From NCBI GenBank assembly GCA_013423385.1, contig BLZA01000007.1, positions 1,054,001 through 1,118,000 on the forward strand: 64,000 nucleotides of DNA, in the 5' to 3' direction. Made by a program: the position numbers and the translations under genes. A model generated the notes under the pieces. That model had not been told where the DNA came from, searched no databases, and saw nothing but the letters and a program-made list of their open reading frames with translations. Each line of letters starts with the position of its first letter. Position 1 is the stretch's first letter. Shown here piece after piece: positions 58,060 to 64,000 of the stretch. This DNA comes from Naganishia liquefaciens. Lineage: Eukaryota; Basidiomycota; Tremellomycetes; Filobasidiales; Filobasidiaceae.

Positions 58060-59765
58060 ATGAAAGTCTTTTCGCCAACGACCACCACTCGCTCCCGTCG
58101 TATCATCACATCGGCCGCACGCATCAACACCCGTGCAAGGCTCCATACATCAGCTGTCTCCCATCTCGCTCACGTACGAGCTTTCAATCCGTCATTGTTC
58201 TTCAACATGTTGACGGAATCTCAGGACGCCGAGGGAAGTCCGAGGGTCGGGACGACGATCAGCGTGGAATCCATGCAGCCGGGATCGTCGAGTGGTATCA
58301 GTGGACCCTGTGGCGTTACTGCAGAGATTGGCGGACAGGCAAATGTCCAGCGTCTGGCCAAGCTCGCGAGGGATTTTCGAAGTGAGTTTTGTCTTGTTTG
58401 CATAAAGGCAAAAGAGAGGAAGCGTTTCTGACCATCGGCCAAGGCGATACTATCACGATGCCGACGGACGCTCAGGTTATGACGGGTCTGCAGGCGAGCA
58501 GGGGCGACGACGTCTATCGCGAGGACGAAGCGACGATCGCGCTGGAACAGAGAATAGCGAGGTTGACGGGCAAGGAGGATGCCATGTTTGTCATCAGCGG
58601 AACGGCGAGTAACCGTAAGTCCAGGGGAATGTAGTCGCTTCGCAGCCTCGGTCTGATATGTGCCTTTTTTTTTTCTTTTTTTCTTTTTTTCAGAAATCGC
58701 CATCCGGACAAACCTCACGCAGCCACCACATAGCGTTCTCCTCGACATTCGCGCACACGTACACAAATGGGAAGCCGGCGGCATGGCCGTCTTTAGTCAA
58801 GCCACAGCCCACGCGATCGCGCCCGCCAACGGGAAACACTTGACGCTCGAGGACGATGTCCTGCCCAACCTCGAGCTCGGCGAGGACGTGCATACCGCGC
58901 CGACGAGGCTGATTTCGCTGGAGAATACGCTCAGTGGGATGGTCTTTCCGCAGCGGGAGATTGAAAAGATTGCGCGTGTGGCGGAGGAGCATGACATTAT
59001 TATGCATCTCGATGGCGCGAGGATTTGGGAGACGGCTGCCAAGGCGTGTGAGGAGGAGGGCAAGTATGGTGAAGAGGGACTTCGTGAGGTGTAAGTCGGG
59101 ATGGTACAAGTCACTCGGAATGATCGCTGACGGGGATGCAGCATGACCAACCTTTGCCAGCCATTCAAGTCGGTCTCATTGTGTATGAGCAAAGGCCTCG
59201 GCGCACCGATCGGCAGTGTGCTCGTCGGGCCAAAAGACTTTATCAAGCGAGCGAGGTGGTTTAAAAAGATGTTTGGAGGAGGCATTCGACAGGTAGGTTT
59301 GGTCACTCTCGCGACGAGCACCTGCTGAACCCTTCTCAGGCCGGATCCCTCGCATCAGCCGCCGACTGGGCACTCACCCACACCTTTCCGAAACTGACGC
59401 ACACCCATAAACTCGCGGCTAAACTGAGCACCGGCATCCTCGCCCTCGGCGGTCGCCTCCTCGTCCCCACGGAAACCAACATGGTCTGGCTCGATCTCTC
59501 GTCGCTCAACATTCGCGCACCCGACATGATCCAGCGTGCGCGTGAAATGTTCCCGGAAAACCCGCTGACGGTCGGCGGGGCGCGATTCGTCGTGCATCAT
59601 CAGATCGAGGAAAAAGCGATTGACGACGTGTTGGCGTTGTTGAAGACGTTCAAGGATGATATGGTCCGGGAGGGGCTCGCAGCCGAGAGCTCGGAGGTTA
59701 GCGAGATCAACGAGGAGAGGCCGCAGGAGACGCTATCGAGGCCGTTCCCCAAGTTGGGCTATTAG
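58060..59765 (+). CDS. GLY1: Low-specificity L-threonine aldolase, possible mitochondrial leader
   Basis: PLP enzyme splitting L-threonine/allo-threonine to glycine and acetaldehyde. Five exons (58060-58381, 58444-58614, 58694-59090, 59142-59292, 59340-59765) give 488 aa. Family blocks: DFRSDTITMPT at the start of the fold, [33 protein letters not shown] (cofactor aspartate), and [18 protein letters not shown] with the PLP lysine, then [12 protein letters not shown]. The first 49 residues contain many Arg, Ser and Thr and no acidic residue, like a mitochondrial presequence. A second in-frame ATG at 58207 would give a 439-aa cytosolic form, so dual targeting is possible. The second intron has a long T-rich tract before its acceptor. 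Confidence 0.94.
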
Positions 59766-60712
59766 AGGTTGTAGCGTACCGCATGAGGAGGATATCCGGA
59801 TCTCGTGTTGACGTTGTCTTTCAAGTTTGCATGAATGCGTCGCTTTTGCGATGTCAAAAAATGGCAAGTGCTCGAAAGCAGACGAAGTATTATGGGCGAA
59901 CTCCCATTCACGGCCACAATGTGATCCTCGCTCGAGGGTTCAAAGACCAGCCTGGTTTCGCAGCTAGACATTCGCGGTCGATGAGCGCGGGAACATTTTG
60001 TGTGGGATTATTGTGATACAAGGTCGAGGGTGATGGAGTAGGGTTGAAGCGAACTGTGCACTTGCCTGCAGATTATCGATGCCCGGTCGTACGTAATGTC
60101 ATGAACTCTCCGACCTGCTCTAGGGCATATCGAAAGCAATATGAAGAGAAAGCTCTTGCCGCTCAGTATTTGCAATACTGGTAAGTAAATCAGTCACGAG
60201 GAAAAGACTGTATGCGTTGGGAATCAAATGAAATGCCGAGGTGCCAGGCAATTTGCGAGCGTATGCAATGCATCTACTCGAATCAGTCGCATCTAACGAC
60301 AAGGGGAATCTTGGCTCAGGATGGGCTATGAGTAACGTTTCGCACAAACGATGAGGCAGGATTGAAATTGCCCGTTGCATTTGATGTCCCGTCTTGCCCG
60401 GATCTTGGCTAGTCAAGAAGCACGAGCTTGCAACATGCCTTTGCGAAACCCAACTTTGGCGGTTGCGCGTTGTCTCGCATGTGTGATGCCAGGCCCGCTG
60501 AAGAGCTCGTCATCGCTCTCCTTTGAGTAGCAAGTTTTACAACGGAACGTAACAGGACAAGCCGACTTCATATGGTATAAGTGGAAATATGTTGGCATGA
60601 ATGATCATCTGCTCTCCTCTTCTGCTGCCCGAACATCAACGAATCCTGCGCGGTCCTCATCCCTCAAAAGTCGAATCCAACAGTTGGTACTGCAGGAAGC
60701 CTTTGAACCCAA
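59766..60712. other. Intergenic, nothing recognised
   Basis: About 0.95 kb. Short frames on both strands lack ATG starts or recognisable motifs. It presumably holds the threonine aldolase 3' UTR and the promoter of the following orphan. Confidence 0.5.
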
Positions 60713-61633
60713 ATGTCGGTGGAAGTATCAGAGACATCAGCCCAGTCTTCTGCAGTAGCATTGGAGAGCTTCGGCGGAGACCTGCGCAGGTTCACATTTG
60801 CATTGGATGAGGCGCATGAGCTCTTCCAAATTTTTCTGCCGTTATCGCCCATCTACAAGGATTCATTGTTCATGATGGAACGGTATCTGAAATTTGCCGT
60901 GGTGGCTGAACGTGCTCTTGACCAAAGCGACTATTTAGTGTATGGACGACAGCTCAGATTCCTTCTGGCCTTGGGCGATGCGCTGTGCACTGAAAATCCA
61001 GCTGAGCAGGCTACAACATTCAACAAGCCCGTCATGCTGTTGCCCAAGCATCCAATTCCAACGCGGGTCGAAAATCAAGGGGTATTTCAACAAACCGGGG
61101 ACTCTGTTCTCGAACAGCTGCTATGTCACGCGACCCAGTCAGTGCAGTCACAGGAGGAGCAGAATGGCGAAGATTTGAAGGAATTAAATGTGCAGGTGCC
61201 CGCGTGTTTAAAATTTTGGAAGGCATTACGGAACCAGCTACCTTGCGTGATAGCTTTATGCGATGCGACACTCGAGGGCACCTTTGAACGGTCAAATAGC
61301 GCTCCGGACTCCGCTTCGATCTATCAGCGCTCAATGTGCTCAACATGGACCCTACCGGCGGATAATGACTGGGTGAGCTGGCGGCGCGAAGTGCCCAGCT
61401 CCGTTCTTTCTGGTCTTCGCGCTGGTTTGGATCCTTCCTTGACGGTCCGACGTCAGCTAGGGTCGGACTCCCAACAGCTGACGGCGACTGCTGAGAAGAC
61501 CACATTAACATCATCGGGAAGTAGTGGATCACGGGGTACGCCCTCAGACTCAGATTCACAGGAGAAGACGGAAAAGCTTTACATTTCTAGCCCTTTGAAA
61601 AGCTTTATGTCGATCGATGAACTCGCAGGTTGA
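60713..61633 (+). CDS. Orphan single-exon protein, 306 aa
   Basis: One uninterrupted frame of 306 codons starting MSVEVSETSAQSSAVALESF. I recognise no family. Residues about 20-110 look folded and helical (FTFALDEAHELFQIFLPL, YLKFAVVAERALDQSDY, RFLLALGDALC). Residues 155-195 form a further helical stretch containing CLKFWKALRNQLPCVIALC. The last 80 residues are Ser/Thr-rich and disordered (TTLTSSGSSGSRGTPSDSDS), then a short conserved-looking end LKSFMSIDELAG. No signal peptide, membrane span or catalytic motif is evident. Like the other orphan at 16868 it lacks introns. Protein status rests on length, composition and a plausible start only. Confidence 0.6.
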   Translation: MSVEVSETSAQSSAVALESFGGDLRRFTFALDEAHELFQIFLPLSPIYKDSLFMMERYLKFAVVAERALDQSDYLVYGRQLRFLLALGDALCTENPAEQATTFNKPVMLLPKHPIPTRVENQGVFQQTGDSVLEQLLCHATQSVQSQEEQNGEDLKELNVQVPACLKFWKALRNQLPCVIALCDATLEGTFERSNSAPDSASIYQRSMCSTWTLPADNDWVSWRREVPSSVLSGLRAGLDPSLTVRRQLGSDSQQLTATAEKTTLTSSGSSGSRGTPSDSDSQEKTEKLYISSPLKSFMSIDELAG

Positions 61634-62511
61634 CAAGAAGGGCGGCAAGCGGATCAGGCTGGACGGATTTTGCCACCTAGGCGAATAGCATACTCGGGTT
61701 GCGAGCAGGCAGAATCCAAAGGAGTACCAGGCCAAGAGACCTTGTGATCAAGTTAGCTGTTGTGACGCGATCGAGGACGAGGCGATTCGCATTATAGTTC
61801 CAATCTCTGTGGGTATCCTCCATGTGTCAATGATACGCACTACGGGAGGCCGGTGAGATGCATAATCGCCATAACATCGCTATCGCGCTGAGGAAGTATA
61901 TGAGATATCATAGCATGACATCTTGCGGGGCGACTTTTCTGTCAGAGGCTATTTTGAAAAACGACTTTTGCTTAGTAGAGATACGAGACCCTCACGGACA
62001 GAGGGTGGTATGTCATCGATGTCTACCCTACGAAGAGTCAGGTTGTGCTCCCGATGCCGATTATCCGTCTCCTCACGCAGCTCAGACATGGTGCGCTATC
62101 CGAAGTCCGCTTCTAGAGGTGCTCGGTGTGCCCTTCGAAAGAGAATCGGTTGGCATGCGGAGCTCATAATCTGATGCCAAACATGTGTGTTTCGATCTGT
62201 CCACAACGCCAGGCTCCATTATTGTACCTCTATCTCCCTCGACCGATGATGCCATGTGTCCACCTGTAATGGACGAAAAATGGTTGGGACCGAGCGTGGT
62301 CTCGTAGAGGATGTAGTGTTGCAGACACGCAACGGGCGAGTCTGGGCTGTCTGGCGATGAGCTCTCGAGCGCGGTGCGATCTCGGCCGCCGAGTTCACTT
62401 GGCTCGCGGCGCGATCGACGCAATTCAAGTGGGCCTCGACCAAAAGTCGGTTCAACTGTTTCAGCTCATCAGTCCATCTTGCTCCAGCCATCTCACAATC
62501 ATTTACTCACC
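61634..62511. other. Intergenic, nothing recognised
   Basis: About 0.88 kb with only short overlapping frames (for example 61858-62169 plus and 62082-62423 minus) that have no motif. It should contain the mL53 promoter. Confidence 0.5.
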
Positions 62512-62973
62512 ATGCCGCCAGGACTCCGCATCACAAGAAGCCATATCAGCAGTAAGTCTACGACCACGCCTGCTCGACACGAGCTGACTTGCGCTCCAGC
62601 AATCCATGCCAAGCTGAATCCATTCCACACGCCGTCCGCTCGCCCGATACAACTCTTGCTCAGCCTGGTAGCAACCGAAGGCAACACAACACAAGACCGG
62701 CCCGCACCTAATGCCAAGATGGCGGCGGGACCTAATGTGAATGTATTGGTGGATATGCTGCCGAGGGATGTGCAGCGTGGGGAAATCGTCGTGGGGTACA
62801 CGGATGGAAAAATCGAGCGGATCCCGGTACAGGCGGAGGAACCGGTGGTCGGGAGCAGCAAGTTTCCGAAAGTGCGCAGGAAGGAGGAGGAGGTCATGTC
62901 GATCGGTAAACTCGTGGAGCAGGTGGACGGCTGGGCGAGGACGCTAAAGGCCAAGGATGAAGGTGTCTCATAG
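62512..62973 (+). CDS. MRPL53: Mitochondrial large-subunit ribosomal protein mL53
   Basis: Component of the mitochondrial 54S/39S ribosomal subunit. Two exons (62512-62551, 62600-62973) give 137 aa. The N-terminus MPPGLRITRSHISTIHAKLN is basic and lacks acids, suited to mitochondrial import. The following NPFHTPSARPIQLLLSL matches the RFNPF...AR..R..L block of the mL53 family (thioredoxin-like fold; yeast name MRPL44). The rest (VNVLVDMLPRDVQRGEIVVG, YTDGKIERI) follows the family's strand pattern. The C-terminal half is less conserved. The start is the only ATG giving this N-terminal end. Confidence 0.78.
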   Translation: MPPGLRITRSHISSKSTTTPARHELTCAPAIHAKLNPFHTPSARPIQLLLSLVATEGNTTQDRPAPNAKMAAGPNVNVLVDMLPRDVQRGEIVVGYTDGKIERIPVQAEEPVVGSSKFPKVRRKEEEVMSIGKLVEQVDGWARTLKAKDEGVS

Positions 62974-63487
62974 ACGATGTGAGGTGAAGCGTTTGGGCTT
63001 TACCACGTGTGCGATATCGACAATCCATTTCGATTCGGACTCGCGATGGCAGTGTCAGCGGGACCTAGATCTTAATCACGATAACAGCTGGCGTTCGGAT
63101 TGAGTCGACGGATTTGACTGTATTCTCATCTGCTCATCTCGGTCCCTCAGCGTTGGATACTCTCGGTGTCTCCAGGTTATCGTATTCATGCCTGGCAGAT
63201 CGGTTTCACCAACCACGACGATCTCAAGACGAAGACTCATACTGAGCATTAGACCTGCAACGAGCATCTTAAAGGGGCATGTCTGGAGTAAGATCATTGT
63301 CCCTCGACCTGAATTACCACGAGATCCGACTGAGACAAGATGCGCTCAGGACTCGGAGGTTCTTGAAATGAAAAGCTGGCTCGGCGGCAATCACCCGATG
63401 TGCTCCTTGCAGGATTCCCAGTTTTTACAATGCACTGTATCATTACTCTACGCAGGGCCGATCTGCCATGCAACGACTTCACGACTG
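62974..63487. other. Convergent intergenic region, nothing recognised
   Basis: This 514-bp stretch lies between the 3' end of mL53 and the 3' end of the partial minus-strand gene. It presumably carries both 3' UTRs. Confidence 0.5.
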
Positions 63488-64000
63488 CTACTGCATATCC
63501 ACATCACTCTCCGCCGCGGGCGACCCCTCGGCTTCGGCATACGAAACTTTCTTGCCCGCTGCCGCACGCCGTGAGCCGGTTCGCGCGGGCGCAGGTCTGA
63601 CGGGTTTGGTATCTTCTTCTGACAAGGGCGGCGTTTCGGCATCGGAATCGCTCGTTTGCGCGGCAGCCTCCTCGAGCTCGGATTCGGGCTCGGCCTTGGC
63701 GGGTGCTTTTTTGCCCCTTGCGCGTGCGGGCTTAGGCTTGGTGCCGTTGGCGGCGGCGACGGCGGCGGCGGCCTTTTTCGGTTTGCCCTTGGTGCTAGCG
63801 GTCGTGCCGTCGGTGCCCGCGCCATCGGTGGCAGTGCCGGCCGTGACGTCGGTCTCATCGCCGCCGCCGCCAATCAACGCGAGCGTCGCCTCGGCCTTTT
63901 CCCGCAGGCGCTGCTTGGCGGCTTTGCGGAGTTCGAGGTTCATGGGCGTCGGGTGGGCGAGCGCTTCGGCATCGAGCTCTTCTTGCGGTTTCTTTTTGGT
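63488..64000 (-). CDS. C-terminal part of an unidentified Ala/Lys-rich protein (cut by window edge)
   Basis: The frame is open from the window edge to a TAG at 63488 (170 residues plus stop). It begins TKKKPQEELDAEALAHP, followed by a short helix MNLELRKAAKQRLREKAEAT. A low-complexity tail comes next: Gly/Thr/Asp-rich, then KPKPARARGKKAPAK (AT-hook-like basic patch), then acidic segments (SDSDAETPPLSEED), ending AAESDVDMQ. Such tails occur in nuclear, chromatin or RNA-binding proteins, but no domain is visible in the part present. The N-terminal part lies beyond 64000. Confidence 0.6.
   Translation of the reverse strand, partial: TKKKPQEELDAEALAHPTPMNLELRKAAKQRLREKAEATLALIGGGGDETDVTAGTATDGAGTDGTTASTKGKPKKAAAAVAAANGTKPKPARARGKKAPAKAEPESELEEAAAQTSDSDAETPPLSEEDTKPVRPAPARTGSRRAAAGKKVSYAEAEGSPAAESDVDMQ

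Noticed and set aside
61858-62169. 103-codon plus-strand frame upstream of mL53
   Set aside because: No motif, and overlapped antisense by another frame of similar length.
1-64000. Transposons, LTR elements, Polintons or other virus-like copies
   Set aside because: No reverse transcriptase, integrase, transposase, capsid or polymerase motif and no long terminal repeats were seen on either strand.

Overview
The window is nuclear DNA from an intron-rich fungus. The evidence is translation elongation factor 3 (fungal hallmark), the fungal alpha-aminoadipate lysine pathway gene LYS2, and dense spliceosomal introns of about 42-75 nt with GTRNGT donors. The protein set (ALKBH6, an ERCC6L2-like SNF2 helicase, an RGG-tailed LSm7, BAG/IQ proteins) fits a basidiomycete, probably yeast-like. 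I cannot name the genus. No rRNA, tRNA, CRISPR or recognisable transposon or virus copy was found.

Layout. 0-18 kb: LYS2 (+), a 608-aa orphan with internal repeats (+), an F-box-like gene (+), ALKBH6 (-), a 2.7-kb gene-free stretch and a single-exon orphan membrane protein (+). 18-31 kb: eIF3b/PRT1 (-), a second F-box-like gene (-) with the same exon structure as the first, LSM7 (-) and the SRS2 helicase (+, about 22 introns). 31-42 kb: a 59-codon micropeptide (+), a GH18 protein (-), FEN1/RAD27 (-) and an ERCC6L2-like SNF2 ATPase (+) that shares a divergent promoter with FEN1. 42-47 kb: two BAG-domain paralogues arranged head to head around a 563-bp promoter carrying heat-shock-like elements. 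47-57 kb: CFT1/CPSF160 (-), interrupted near its 5' end by a 1,485-bp repeat-filled intron, and the divergent elongation factor 3 gene (+). 57-64 kb: low-specificity threonine aldolase (+), an orphan (+), mitoribosomal protein mL53 (+) and the C-terminal end of an unidentified lysine-rich protein (-).

Functional themes: genome maintenance (SRS2, FEN1, ERCC6L2-like, ALKBH6), translation and RNA processing (eIF3b, EF3, LSm7, CPSF160, mL53), amino-acid metabolism (LYS2, threonine aldolase) and Hsp70 co-chaperones (BAG pair). The most unusual points are the giant CFT1 intron with a hairpin-forming minisatellite, the N-myristoylation-type micropeptide, the divergent BAG pair, the F-box-like paralogues with three phase-conserved introns, and two GC-AG introns. 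All exon boundaries were worked out by eye from reading frames and splice consensus, so small exons could be misplaced.
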